Positions 30,271 through 40,779 of a DNA stretch of 64,000 bases are shown piece by piece. Made by a program: the position numbers and the translations under genes. Source of the stretch: Tsukamurella sp. PLM1 (GTDB lineage Bacteria; Actinomycetota; Actinomycetes; Mycobacteriales; Mycobacteriaceae); assembly GCF_023168325.1 (NCBI RefSeq), contig NZ_AP025688.1:682001-746000 (forward strand). Reading direction: 5' to 3'. The first letter of the stretch is position 1. Each line of letters starts with the position of its first letter. Under the pieces are notes generated by a model. The model was given only the letters and a program-made list of their open reading frames with translations, had not been told where the DNA came from and searched no databases.

Positions 30271-30450
30271 CCCGGGCAGAACGGGTGCCTGAGCCGTCAA
30301 CACCGCGCAGAACAGGTGCCCGAGCCGTCAGCACCGTGCAGAACGGGTGCCCGAGCCGCCGGCACCGGGCAGAAGGGGTGGCTGAGCCGTCACGCACCCG
30401 TTCTGCGCGTGGACACCCGGCATGCAGGGTATCTACGTGCATTTCGGGTG
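30271..30450. repeat. Intergenic 31-bp repeat element, locus 2 (four units plus palindromic cap)
   Basis: Four units with exact 31-bp period (GCAG at 30276, 30307, 30338 and 30369) share GCAGAACGGGTGCCTGAGCC. A 56-nt palindrome at 30395-30450 follows, centred on GCATGC, with outer ends CACCCG and CGGGTG. It occupies the gap between the lipoprotein and mntH and explains why the disrupted lipoprotein frame appears to continue. Confidence 0.8.
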
Positions 30451-30564
30451 TTCCAGGTGCCCGATGCGAGCATTGCCGGTGTCGCGCGGGCGGATCCGGG
30501 CGTCGGGGCCGCAACCCACCCGACCGCGTCAAGAGCGTCGCCACGCTGCCACTTCAAAGTTTGG

Positions 30565-30593
30565 TTGACCGAAAATAATAATTTGCATACCCT
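30565..30593 (+). promoter_or_regulatory. Leaderless mntH promoter
   Basis: TTGACC (30565-30570), a 17-bp spacer that is unusually A/T-rich (GAAAATAATAATTTGCA), and TACCCT (30588-30593) place the predicted start of transcription at the mntH GTG (30600). TTTGGTTGACCGAAA over the -35 is an imperfect palindrome that could bind a metal-responsive repressor such as MntR; that is an inference. Confidence 0.65.
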
Positions 30594-30599
30594 CTACCT

Positions 30600-31844
30600 G
30601 TGTTGACCGATACCGCCGTGCGGAAGCCGAGCAAGGTGCGCACGCTGATGCTGCTCGGGCCGGCGTTCGTGGCCGCGATCGCGTACGTGGACCCCGGCAA
30701 CGTGGCCGCGAACGTGACCGCGGGTGCGAAGTACGGGTATCTGCTGGTGTGGGTGCTGGTGCTCGCCAACGTGATGGCGGTGATGATCCAGTACCAGTCC
30801 GCGAAGCTCGGTGTCGTCACCGGCCGCTCGCTGCCGCAGGTGCTCGGGGACCGTTTGTCGAAGCGGGCGCGCCTCGCGTTCTGGGGTCAGGCCGAGCTCG
30901 TCGCCGCCGCGACCGACATCGCCGAGATCATCGGCGGGGCCCTCGCGCTCAACCTGCTGTTCGGGCTGCCGCTGCTCTGGGGCGGGCTGATCGTGGGCGT
31001 GATCTCGACCCTGCTGCTCACGTTGGCCGACGGACGCCGGCAGTACCGGTTCGAACTCGTGGTCGTGGGCTTCCTTGCGATCATCGTGGTCGGATTCCTC
31101 TCGGGTCTCGTCGCGGCGCCGCCCGACGGTGCCGCCTTCCTCGCCGGGCTCGTTCCCCGGCTGCAGGGCGCGGAGACGGTGCTCCTCGCGGCATCGATGC
31201 TGGGAGCCACCGTCATGCCGCACGCGATCTACCTGCACTCGGCCCTCGTGATCGACCGGCACGGGGCGCCGCCCGAGGCGGGGCGCGCCGAACGCGCGCG
31301 TCGGCTGCTGAAGGTGACCCGGGTCGACGTGGTGCTCGCCTTGATCATCGCCGGCGCCGTGAACATCGCGCTGCTCGTCCTGGCGGCGAGCAGCCTGTAC
31401 GGCCGGGAGGGGACCGACTCGATCGAGGGTGCGCACGCCGCGGTCGCGGACGCGCTCGGCCCCGTGGTCGCCGGTCTGTTCGCGGTGGGCCTGCTCGCGT
31501 CGGGGCTCGCGTCGACGTCGGTGGGCAGCTACGCGGGCGGCACGATCATGGCGGGGCTGCTGCACCGTCGGATCCCGGTGGTGGTGCGGCGCGTGGTCAC
31601 GATGATCCCCGCGCTCGTGGTGCTGGGGCTCGGCCTCCCGCCGACCGAGGCGCTCATCGTCTCGCAGGTGGTCCTCAGCTTCGGGATCCCGTTCGCGCTG
31701 TTGCCGCTGCGCCGGTACACCTCCGATCGCGCGCTCATGGGCGAGTTCGTCGACGGTGGCCCGTTGCGGTGGGCCTCCGCCGCTGCCGCCGCATTGATCG
31801 TGGCCCTCAACGTCGCACTGATCTACCTCACGTTCGTGGGCTGA
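30600..31844 (+). CDS. mntH: NRAMP-family Mn2+/divalent metal transporter MntH
   Basis: 414 residues with about 11 membrane helices. Metal-binding motifs are intact: AYVDPGNVAANV in helix 1 (DPGN) and GATVMPHAIYLHSALV in helix 6 (MPH). It probably imports Mn2+ with protons. GTG 30600 coincides with the predicted transcription start; TTG 30603 is a possible alternative. No second transport gene is linked. Confidence 0.93.
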   Translation: MLTDTAVRKPSKVRTLMLLGPAFVAAIAYVDPGNVAANVTAGAKYGYLLVWVLVLANVMAVMIQYQSAKLGVVTGRSLPQVLGDRLSKRARLAFWGQAELVAAATDIAEIIGGALALNLLFGLPLLWGGLIVGVISTLLLTLADGRRQYRFELVVVGFLAIIVVGFLSGLVAAPPDGAAFLAGLVPRLQGAETVLLAASMLGATVMPHAIYLHSALVIDRHGAPPEAGRAERARRLLKVTRVDVVLALIIAGAVNIALLVLAASSLYGREGTDSIEGAHAAVADALGPVVAGLFAVGLLASGLASTSVGSYAGGTIMAGLLHRRIPVVVRRVVTMIPALVVLGLGLPPTEALIVSQVVLSFGIPFALLPLRRYTSDRALMGEFVDGGPLRWASAAAAALIVALNVALIYLTFVG

Positions 31845-31970
31845 CCGCGCCGGCGGCGACGGAATCGTCTCCGCGGCATGTCGACGGTGGAGACCGACCA
31901 CGTCCATGATTCAATGTTCGCAACCAGATGATCTTGACAGCGGAGATCATTCGCGGAGGAAGCGATCAAT

Positions 31971-32495
31971 ATGTCCGTGCGTGCACTCGTGGTGGGTGTC
32001 GGTGGCGTGGGTGCCGCAGTCGCGGTGTGCTGGTCGCTGTTCGCCCCCGCCGAAGTGACGCGGGATCAGGTCGAATCCGGCACCCTCTCGCAGGTGGCCG
32101 ACGCCCCGTCGGACGCTCTGAACTGCGAGGGTGGGCTGCGCGCCGAGGTGGGCGCGGCGCAGTCCTGCACGCTCATCCGCGGGGACGAGAAGTTCTCCGT
32201 GAACCTCACGGTCACGGACGTCGACGGGGAGCGGGTCAGCTGGGACTCGGTCGTCGCCGGCGCACCCGAGTCCGGCCAGCGCGTCCCCGTCGCCGAACTC
32301 GAGATCCGCACTCGCGAGGTACTCGCCCGCGAGCGCCCCGTCGAGGTCGTGACCTGCAACGGGGCGCTCCCCGGGGTGGTGGGCGCCGTCCAGGACTGCA
32401 CGATGACGTCCCGCGGTGCGCGGCACGCCGTCCTGGTGGAAGTGGCGACGGTGACCCCCGATCACGTGCGCTGGGGCGTCACCGTCACCGAATGA
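31971..32495 (+). CDS. Secreted or anchored protein with two DUF4333 domains
   Basis: 174 residues. A hydrophobic N-terminus (residues 3-25) acts as signal or anchor. Two tandem DUF4333 units follow, each with one disulfide: NCEGGLRAEVGAAQSCTL near residue 50 and TCNGALPGVVGAVQDCTM near residue 128. The domain is common in mycobacterial envelope proteins, with unknown function. ATG at 31971 is preceded by a strong GGAGGAAG. Confidence 0.85.
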   Translation: MSVRALVVGVGGVGAAVAVCWSLFAPAEVTRDQVESGTLSQVADAPSDALNCEGGLRAEVGAAQSCTLIRGDEKFSVNLTVTDVDGERVSWDSVVAGAPESGQRVPVAELEIRTREVLARERPVEVVTCNGALPGVVGAVQDCTMTSRGARHAVLVEVATVTPDHVRWGVTVTE

Positions 32496-32549
32496 CGTCG
32501 TCGAACGCACCCACCCGCGGTCGCGGCCCCGGCGACCGCCCGGGTGGGG

Positions 32550-35500
32550 TCAGCCGCACGGCGCGAAGTACGGCTCGCCCGGAACGAGCCGTTCCCACTC
32601 CTCCGCCGTGATGGGCGCGGAACGCGAAGCGCATACCGCGTCGATCACGTGCTGTGGGCTCAGGTCCCATGTGCGCAGCCTGCCCCTGTTCCCGGAGGCG
32701 ACCACCATCGAGCCGTCGCCTGTGAACCGCGCGTCGAACAGGATCGCGCCGTCCACGGTGAGCGTCGCCTCCCGCTCGGGCGACGCACCGTCGTGCCGCC
32801 GGTACAGCCGCGCCTCGCCGCTGCTGGACGCGACGACGAGCCGCGCACCGTCGGGGAGAAGGCCGCGCCGTTGACCGACCCGCTGGGGCCGCTGAACCTG
32901 ATGATCGCCGGCTCGTTCCCCGTCCCGGCGTGGCGGACCTGCGCCAGGTGGCCGCCGCCGGACGCGGCGAGGAGCAGCGTACTGCCGTCCGGGGCCACGG
33001 CGAGAGCCGCGATCGACGCGTCGAAGACGTCGGTGCTGCGCACCGGCTTCGGTGCCGCGCGTTCGCGCAGATCCACCTGCAGCAGAGCGCCGCCCGCGGT
33101 GCCCAGCACCGCGAAGTCGTTGCGTAGGAACCCCAATGATGGAACTCCGTCGGTCACGTCCAGCCCGCCGATCACTCGCGGCGCGGTGCGGTCGGCGATG
33201 TCGAGGACCGCGACCCGCGGCGTGGACAGGCCGCCGACCAGGGCGGTCCGGCCGTCCGGCGAGACCGCCACGGTCTCCACGATCGAACCGAGTGCCTGCG
33301 CCCCGGTGGGCGACAGCGCCGGCCGGGTCCGGTCCCGGAGGTCCGCGAGGAAGACGCGACCGTTGCCGGTGCCCAGGACGGCGGTGCTGCCGTCGCGGGA
33401 GAGGGCCAGCGCGCCGGAGAACAGGTCACCGCCCGGCGGCGCGATGTCCGGGCCGGCCTTCACCAGGGCGGGCCCGGGCGCAGCGCGCCACTGTCCGACC
33501 GCGGAATCCGGGCCGCCGTTGGCGACCAGCACGTCCGAGCCGTGGACGGGGATCTGGAACACCGCGCGCGAGCCGAGCTCGAGGCCGGCCGAGCGCAGCG
33601 GCCAGCTGCGCAGGACGCCGCCGTCGGCGGCGGCAAGCACGGTGCCGCCCGCCACCGTCGCGAGACCGATCGGCTCGGGCCCGGTGAATACGAGATCCGG
33701 CTCGCCGTCCCGGAGACTGCTGATCTTGACCTGTCCGTCGGAGCTCGCCGACACCAGTCGCGCACCGTCGCTGGTGAACTCGACATCGTTGACGTAGCTG
33801 GTGAACCCCGAGACGGTGCGTCGCAGGCCGGGCGCGTCCGGGTCCGCGGCGTCGAGGAGAACCGCCTCTCGGCTGCGCAGGCCCGCGGCGAGAGTGCGCT
33901 CCTGGAAGGACATCCGGACCGCCTGGTTGGAGGCACCGTCGAGCGGGAACGTGCCGCGCCGCACCGGCGCTGGGCCCGATACGTCCCACAGGGTGATGCC
34001 GCGGCCGGGGGCGGACACGGCGGCGAGCCGCGCATCGGCGCTGAGCGCGACCCCCGCTTGCGACTCGGCGAAGCCGTCGTCGGGGAACGGGACCCGCGAC
34101 CACGGCGCGTCGAGCGCGGTGCGGCGCAGCAACTCCGGCGGCGCGTTGTCGAGGGAGACGAGCACGGTGCGCGCGTCCGCGGAAGCGGACAGCCGCACCA
34201 CCGGCCGGCCCAGGTCGGTGGTCCGCGTGACCCGCGGCGCGGCGGGATCGCGCGCGTCCACCTCCACCACCCCGCGGCCGGTGCCGACGAGCACCGCCGT
34301 ACCGTCGGTCGTGAACACCAGGCCGGACCCGGGGAGCGCACCCGGCTCGAGATCCGCCGCACCCACCACGTCCTCGACGCCGCGCGCGTCGATGCGGTAC
34401 AGCGCGAGGCGCGTCGGCGTACGGACCGCCGCGAGCAGCCCCGACGGTGCCGCGGTCACCTCGAAGTAGCTGCCGATGGTGCGGCGCGAGGCCAGTGGGT
34501 CGGACAGCGTGTCGAGCAGGTTCGACCGTGCCTCCACCGTCTCCGAGATCCGGTACGCGGCCACGGCCAACTGCGCCGCCAGCGCCGAGTCGCGGGGGCG
34601 CAGCCGGCGGGATTCGAGCGCCAGCTGACGGCTCGTCGACTCGCCGTGCGCCTGTGCGGCGGCGTCCCGGGCGCGCGCGGTGTCCGCAAGGCCGAACCAC
34701 GCCATCGTCGCGGCCAGGACGGCCACCAGCGCGAGCGCACCCGCGGTGACCGCGACGGCGCGGAGCTTGCGGACCTGGCGGCGCTCGCCTGCGATGCGCT
34801 GCTCGCGCCGCTCGATACTCTGCTCGATCATCGACCGCTCGGTGGTGCCCCAGCGTGTGGGGCGCTCCTCGGTCAGCGAGGTGACCAGGTCCAGCATGCC
34901 GGAGGACAGCAGCAACGTCTGCGGCTCGCCCGCCGCCGACCAGTGCGCTGCCGCCACCCGGATCCGGTGTTCGAGGCGCAGCCGCGCCCGGTCCTCCTCG
35001 ACCCACTGCGACAGCCTCGGCCACGCCTGGACGAGTGCCTCGTGCGCGAGCTGCACGCCGTCGTCGCCGACGCTCACCAGCCGCGCGTCCACCAGCCGGT
35101 CGAGCAGGCCGGTGGCGTCCGCGTCCACGCCCAGCTCAGCGCGCGGCGCGATCCGGCGGGCGACCCGGTACTCGCCCACGTTGATCAGGCCCAGAAACAG
35201 ATCGTGCATCGTGGCGCGGCCGGCGTCGTCGAGGCTCGCGTACACGGTCTCGGCGCTCTTCTCCACGGCCCCGGACAGGCGTCCCGTCTCGAGGTAGCCG
35301 TCGACGGTGAGGCGGCCCGGCCCGGACCGCTCCCACGTCGTGAGCAGCGAGTGCGACAGCAGGGGCAGGACGCCGGCGGCGTCGCCCGTGGCCTCGGCGT
35401 CGTCGAGCAGGAGCTCCACCAGTCCGGGGTCGACGGTGACCGCCGCCCGTTCGGCGGGGCCGACGATCGCGGCGCGCAGGCCGGGCCGGTCCAGAGGGCC

Positions 35501-36329
35501 GATGACGACGGTGCCGGACGCCGCCGCGTCGGTGTACCCGGGCTCGGCCACGAGGCGGTCGAGGAAATCGGAACGCAGGACCAGGACCACGACGGTGCGC
35601 GGCCGCCCGGCGGCGAGCGCGAGCGCGCGGGCGACAACGGCGCGGGCGGCGTCGCCTCCCTGCGTCCAGATCTCCTCGAACTGGTCGATCACCAGGACGC
35701 GGTGCGCGGCGGGATGCTCGTCCAGTGCGGCAAGGGCCTCGTCGATGGATTCCTGCGGTGCGGTGCCCGGCGTGATCACGATGTGGTCCCAGCGCGCGCC
35801 GCCGTCGGCGGCGAACCGCCCCGCGAGGCCGGCGCGGACCACCGAGGACTTCCCGATGCCACTGGCCCCGACGACGATGATCGGTGATTTCAGTTCCGGG
35901 TTGTTCGCGATCGCAGTAACGCGGCGGAAGAGATTGTCGGTGTCCTTCTCGCGCCCGAAGAAGTCGTCCAGATCGCCGATCTCGAAGGGCGAGAAACCCC
36001 GGTACGGAGGTTTTCCCACCGTTCTTTTCTTTGGTGCGCGAACGAACACGGGCCCGAGCGACGGCGTCCCACCAGGTGTCGGCGTCGCTTTCCGCGACGC
36101 CGCACACCGCCAGCACGCGGTTGAAGACGTCGCGATTCGCGGCGGTCGGAGCGTGCGCCCCGGACAGCCAGCCCGACAGGGTACCGAGATGGACCTCTGC
36201 CTGTTCCACGAGTTCTCGTACGGTGAGACCTGCGGCGTCGCGCAGTCCGCGCAGCGCGGCGCCGAGTTCCGCGCGTGTTCCCACCGTGCGCGGATCCGGG
36301 CGCTCCGGTCGATCGTCGTGCGATGTCAT
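32550..36329 (-). CDS. XRE-nSTAND NTPase-TM-beta-propeller regulator, frameshifted twice
   Basis: About 1260 residues when repaired. The order is an XRE-type HTH (LRDAAGLTVRELVEQAEVHL, residues 20-90), a STAND NTPase (PYRGFSPFEIGDLDDFFGRE, Walker A GASGIGKSS, Walker B RVLVIDQFEEIW), a helical domain, one membrane segment (about residue 510), and a long WD40-like propeller. One base is missing at GGGG 32853-32856; repair restores the end LVPGEPYFAPCG. Near 36020-36040 the HTH and NTPase frames differ by one extra or two missing bases; alternatively the NTPase starts separately at GTG 36049. The start ATG 36329 has a GGGGGAGG site. Signalling or conflict role; ligand unknown. Confidence 0.8.
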
Positions 36330-36499
36330 CGCGCCTCCCCCGTACGCCACGCATTCACGGCATTCACGCTGGTCGCCGTACGGAGATCGTACGAACACCG
36401 ACGATGATGACGGAAATTCCGGGCGCCGGATGACAGATTCATCTCAAGGACGCCCCGCGGCTCGCGTGGGCGGGGAATTGGGAAGTAGGTGACCTCGGC

Positions 36500-36799
36500 A
36501 TGACGGTTGTCGAAATGGTCGAGAGCGCGGCCGCGCACCCCGGTGCGGCCGTGCCCGGGGAATTCGGTGGCGCGTCCCCCGCGCTGTCCGCGCGGGAGGT
36601 CGAGGTCCTGCTCGCGTGGTTCGCGAGCGACTCGAAGGACGGAGCCGCGGGGGTGCTGTTCATCAGCGCGGCCACGGTGGCCACGCACATCGCCCGGGTC
36701 CGCGCCAAGTACGCCGCGGCGGGGCGCCCCGCCCGCTCGAAGACGGCGCTCTTCGTCCGTCTGCTGGAGGACGGCTACACCAGCCTGCAGGACTGGTGA
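36500..36799 (+). CDS. Orphan LuxR/GerE-type DNA-binding protein
   Basis: 99 residues, almost only a helix-turn-helix: ALSAREVEVLLAWFASDSKD, then SAATVATHIARVRAKYAAAG, the recognition helix. There is no receiver or sensor domain, so it would act alone or with a partner. It is divergent from the large STAND gene across 170 bp and convergent with accD3, whose stop is 5 bp away. The insertion-like loop SDSKDGAAGVLF is longer than usual for LuxR proteins. Confidence 0.8.
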   Translation: MTVVEMVESAAAHPGAAVPGEFGGASPALSAREVEVLLAWFASDSKDGAAGVLFISAATVATHIARVRAKYAAAGRPARSKTALFVRLLEDGYTSLQDW

Positions 36800-36803
36800 C
36801 GGC

Positions 36804-38315
36804 TCAGCCGCGGCCGCCCAGGAAGCGGTAACGGTCGAGGCGGCGGCTGATCCGGATCGGGTCGGGGATCAGCGACAGTTCCGCGAGCGATTCACTGACC
36901 GCAAGGCCGACGCGGCGCGAGAACTCGGTCGGCTCGGCGGCGGCGTCGGGCCGCTCGGGGATCACCCGGTCCACGATCCCGTCGGCCAGGAGGTCGGCGG
37001 CGCGGATCCGCTGCCGGTCCGCCATCTCGGTCGCGTGCTCGGTGTCGCGATACATGACCGCGCTCGCTCCCTCCGGCGGCAGCGGCGCGAGCCAGGCGTG
37101 CTGCGCGCACAGCACCCGGTCCGCGGGGAGCATCGCGAGCGCGCCGCCGCCCGTGCCCTGGCCGAGCAGGACGGACACCGTCGGGACCGTGAGGGTGACC
37201 AGATCGGACAGGCTGCGCGCCACCTCCCCGGCGAGGCCGCCCTCCTCCGCCTCGCGGGACAGCGCCGCACCCCAGGTGTCGATGACGAGGACCAATGGCA
37301 GCTTCAGCTCGGCGGCCAGCCGCATGCCGCGGCGGGCAGCGCGGAGCGCTGCAGGGCCCAGCAGCGGGGGAGCGGCGCCGTCGGCGCGGGTCGTGTCCTG
37401 CCCGACGACGACGCACGGATAGCCCTGCACCCGCGCGAGCGACAGCAGCAGCGTGTGGTCGGTCTCGCCCTCGCCGGTGCCCGACAGCGGTAGCCGGTCG
37501 GTGGCGGAGTGCCGGAGGAAGGCGCGGACGCCGGGCCGGCCCGCCGCGCGGCTGATCCGGACGGACTCCCACGCGGGCGTACCGTCGTCCTCCGCGCTGA
37601 GCTCCTCGCGCACGCCGAGGTGCGGGGCCAACGGATCGGCGTCCTGGACGCCGGCGAGCACCCGCAACGTGCGGTGCGCCAGCAGCCGGACGAACCGCAG
37701 CGGAACGACGCCGTCGATGAGGCCCCGGCTGAACAGGTGCTCGGCGGTCTGGACGCCGTCCGGGAAGGACTCGCCGTGCAGGGCCTCGTAGACCCGCGGC
37801 CCGAGGAAGCCGATGCGCGCGCCGGGTTCGGCGATCGTCACGTGCCCCAGCGAGCCCCACGAGGCGAACACGCCGCCCATCGTGGGGTCACGCAGGTACA
37901 CCAGATACGGCAGGCCCGACTGCTTGTGCAGCGTGATCGCCGCCGAGATCTTGACCATCTGCAGGAAGGCGACGGTGCCCTCCTGCATCCGCGTACCGCC
38001 CGACGTGGGCGTGGCCAGCAGCGGCAGCCGCAGAGCGGTGGCCCGTTCGACGGCGGAGACGATGCGCTCCGCGGCCGCGACGCCGATCGAACCGCCGAGG
38101 AAGGCGAAGTCGCACGCGATGAGCGCCACCCGCTGCCCGCGGATGCGGCCTTCGCCGGTGATCACGGCTTCGTCGTGGTGGGAGGCCGCCCGGGCGCGGT
38201 CCAGCGCGGCGGCGTACTCCGCGTCCGGGTGCACGTCCAGGAGCGGGCCGTCCCAGCTGGTGAAGGTGCCGCGGTCGAGGATCGCATCGATGAGGTCCTG
38301 CGCCGTGATCGCCAT
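36804..38315 (-). CDS. accD3: Acetyl/propionyl-CoA carboxyltransferase, fused alpha/beta (AccD3-like)
   Basis: 503 residues from ATG at 38315. It holds a beta (AccD) half with TPTSGGTRMQEGTVAFLQMV and PTMGGVFASWGSLGHV, and an alpha (AccA) half with VIDTWGAALSREAEEGG and GQGTGGGALAMLPADRV. Length and order match Rv0904c (accD3). It transfers carboxyl from biotin to acyl-CoA for fatty or mycolic acid synthesis, with an AccA3-type subunit encoded elsewhere. TAGCCT lies seven bases before the ATG. The zinc-finger Cys of bacterial AccD are absent, as in this subgroup. Confidence 0.9.
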   Translation of the reverse strand: MAITAQDLIDAILDRGTFTSWDGPLLDVHPDAEYAAALDRARAASHHDEAVITGEGRIRGQRVALIACDFAFLGGSIGVAAAERIVSAVERATALRLPLLATPTSGGTRMQEGTVAFLQMVKISAAITLHKQSGLPYLVYLRDPTMGGVFASWGSLGHVTIAEPGARIGFLGPRVYEALHGESFPDGVQTAEHLFSRGLIDGVVPLRFVRLLAHRTLRVLAGVQDADPLAPHLGVREELSAEDDGTPAWESVRISRAAGRPGVRAFLRHSATDRLPLSGTGEGETDHTLLLSLARVQGYPCVVVGQDTTRADGAAPPLLGPAALRAARRGMRLAAELKLPLVLVIDTWGAALSREAEEGGLAGEVARSLSDLVTLTVPTVSVLLGQGTGGGALAMLPADRVLCAQHAWLAPLPPEGASAVMYRDTEHATEMADRQRIRAADLLADGIVDRVIPERPDAAAEPTEFSRRVGLAVSESLAELSLIPDPIRISRRLDRYRFLGGRG

Positions 38316-38366
38316 GGAATTCAGGCTACTGGGAACACCGGGCGGCGCGGACGCGTTGTTCGGGCC

Positions 38367-39190
<824 letters not shown>

Positions 39191-39311
39191 CATCGGCTTC
39201 CGCCGCGCTGGCACCGTCGAGTCCCCGGGACCGGCGGTGCCTCCACGGCTGGACACTCGGATTGTGGCCGATTCGGACAAGCGTCCCACCGCTGATCATC
39301 CACGGCGACCA

Positions 39312-39457
39312 GTGGGGGAGACGGATTCCGGTGGGGGAGATGCTGGCGTGCGGCGGGGGACTCGGTGCCGAGTGGGGGACGATCGAGCCCACACGGGAGG
39401 CCTGGCGCACGGTAGGGGACGGAAGCCCGGGGCGGGGATTCGGCGCCGCGCGGGGGA
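39312..39457 (+). repeat. Phased array of eight G-tracts in a 456-bp convergent gap
   Basis: Runs of three to five G followed by A end at 39319, 39338, 39360, 39379, 39398, 39419, 39438 and 39457, i.e. every 19-22 bases. Four read GTGGGGGA or CGGGGGA. A ninth tract is at 39594. The surrounding region (39191-39646) contains no convincing gene: the open frames there have no recognisable domain. It lies between the convergent aldo-keto reductase and monooxygenase genes. Confidence 0.7.
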
Positions 39458-39646
39458 CGACAGCGCAAGTGGGCCAGTCCACCACGGACACAATCGGAGA
39501 GGCGCCTGCACACGAATCCCCGGTCCGCAAAGGCCCCGGCGAGACGACCGGCGTACCGGACGCGACCACGAACGAACGAGGGACGGGTGGGGGAGAGGCC
39601 GTCGAGCGCATCGGACGACCCGAGCCGCTAGGCGAGGCGAGGACGT

Positions 39647-40756
39647 CTAAGCGAGCGGCGTGTCCCCCACCCGGCCCGGTCCAGACCCGCCGGACCCGCG
39701 AAGAATCTCGGCGATCGCTCGCGCCGCCTCCCTCCCCGCCCGGTTCGCGCCGATCGTGGACGCCGACGGGCCGTACCCGAGCAGGTGCAGTCGGGGCTCG
39801 CCGGCGACCTCGGTCGCGAGCCGCCCCGTCATGACGATGCCGCCGCCGGGTGCTCGCAGCCCGAGCGGCGCCAGATGATCCATCGAGTACCGGAAGCCGG
39901 TGCACCACAGGATCACGTCCGCGCGGACCAGCGAACCGTCGGCGAGCAGCGGACCGTCGGGGGAGAGGGAGGCGAACATCGGGCGGCGGGTGAGCACCCC
40001 GGAGTCGATGCCGCGCCGCATCGCGGCGGTCACCGGTAGGCCCGTCACCGACACGACGGAGCCGGGCGGCAGGCCCGCCCGCACCCGCTCCTCGACGCGC
40101 GCGACGGCGCGGCGGCCCTTCTCGGGGTCGAACGGGGTCTCGTCCCACTGCACCTCCCGCCGGCTGAACCAGACGGTGTCGGCGACCTCCGCGATCTCGA
40201 GGAGCAACTGCACCGCCGTGATGCCGGCGCCGACGACGGCCACCGTCTTTCCCGCGAACGGTTCGGCCGTGCGGTAGTCGTGCGCGTGCAACTGCGTCCC
40301 GCGGAACTCGTGCGCGCCGCGCAGCGCCGGGAGGAACGGGCTGTCCCAGGTGCCGGTGCAGTTGATGACGGCCCTCGTGCGGTACTCGAACGGCCCGTCG
40401 TGCGCGCGGCCGGAGACCATGTAGTCCTCGGCGTCGCGCGTCACGGACGCCACGTGGGCGGGCCGGTGCACGTCGATCCCGAACCGTTTCTCGTACTCGC
40501 CGAAGTACTGTGCGACGCCGGTGGAGGCGGGAATGTCATCGCAATCGGTTCCGAGCGCGTCCTGCAGCCCCCATCCCGGCAGGTCGTGCACGCGGTTCGC
40601 GGCGCGGAGCGTCAGCGATGGCCAGCGCTGCCGCCATGCGCCGCCCGGGCCCGAGTTGTGATCGAGCACAACGTAATCGCCTATCCCGAACCGGGGCAGG
40701 AAGTACGCGGCCGACAGCCCGGCCTGGCCGGCACCGACCACGACGACATCCTTCAC
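39647..40756 (-). CDS. Flavin-containing NAD(P)-binding monooxygenase-like protein
   Basis: 369 residues. Two Rossmann motifs: VVVGAGQAGLSAAYFL (FAD) at residue 5 and VAVVGAGITAVQLLLE (NADPH) near 170. Between them lies NCTGTWDSPFLP and an altered fingerprint, FRGTQLHAHDYR, in place of FxGxxxHSxxY. This suits the group of putative flavoprotein monooxygenases; the substrate is unknown. GTG at 40756 has TACGCT six bases upstream; the divergent echA6 start is 23 bp away. Confidence 0.87.
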   Translation of the reverse strand: MKDVVVVGAGQAGLSAAYFLPRFGIGDYVVLDHNSGPGGAWRQRWPSLTLRAANRVHDLPGWGLQDALGTDCDDIPASTGVAQYFGEYEKRFGIDVHRPAHVASVTRDAEDYMVSGRAHDGPFEYRTRAVINCTGTWDSPFLPALRGAHEFRGTQLHAHDYRTAEPFAGKTVAVVGAGITAVQLLLEIAEVADTVWFSRREVQWDETPFDPEKGRRAVARVEERVRAGLPPGSVVSVTGLPVTAAMRRGIDSGVLTRRPMFASLSPDGPLLADGSLVRADVILWCTGFRYSMDHLAPLGLRAPGGGIVMTGRLATEVAGEPRLHLLGYGPSASTIGANRAGREAARAIAEILRGSGGSGPGRVGDTPLA

Positions 40757-40762
40757 CCCCGT

Positions 40763-40772
40763 AGCGTAGATT
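40763..40772. promoter_or_regulatory. Overlapping -10 boxes for the monooxygenase and echA6 genes
   Basis: TAGATT (40767-40772) is seven bases before the echA6 ATG. TACGCT (complement of 40763-40768) is six bases before the monooxygenase GTG. They overlap by TA. Both transcripts would begin at the start codon. Confidence 0.65.
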
Positions 40773-40779
40773 GCGGGCC

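Noticed and set aside
30271..30394. CRISPR array
   Set aside because: The whole 31-bp unit is conserved with no repeat/spacer division, and no cas gene is near. The same holds at 63548-63640.
39262..39834. A Gly/Arg-rich gene of about 190 codons over the G-tract array
   Set aside because: No domain, no ribosome site, and it would overlap the end of the monooxygenase gene. Composition follows the G-tracts rather than codon use.
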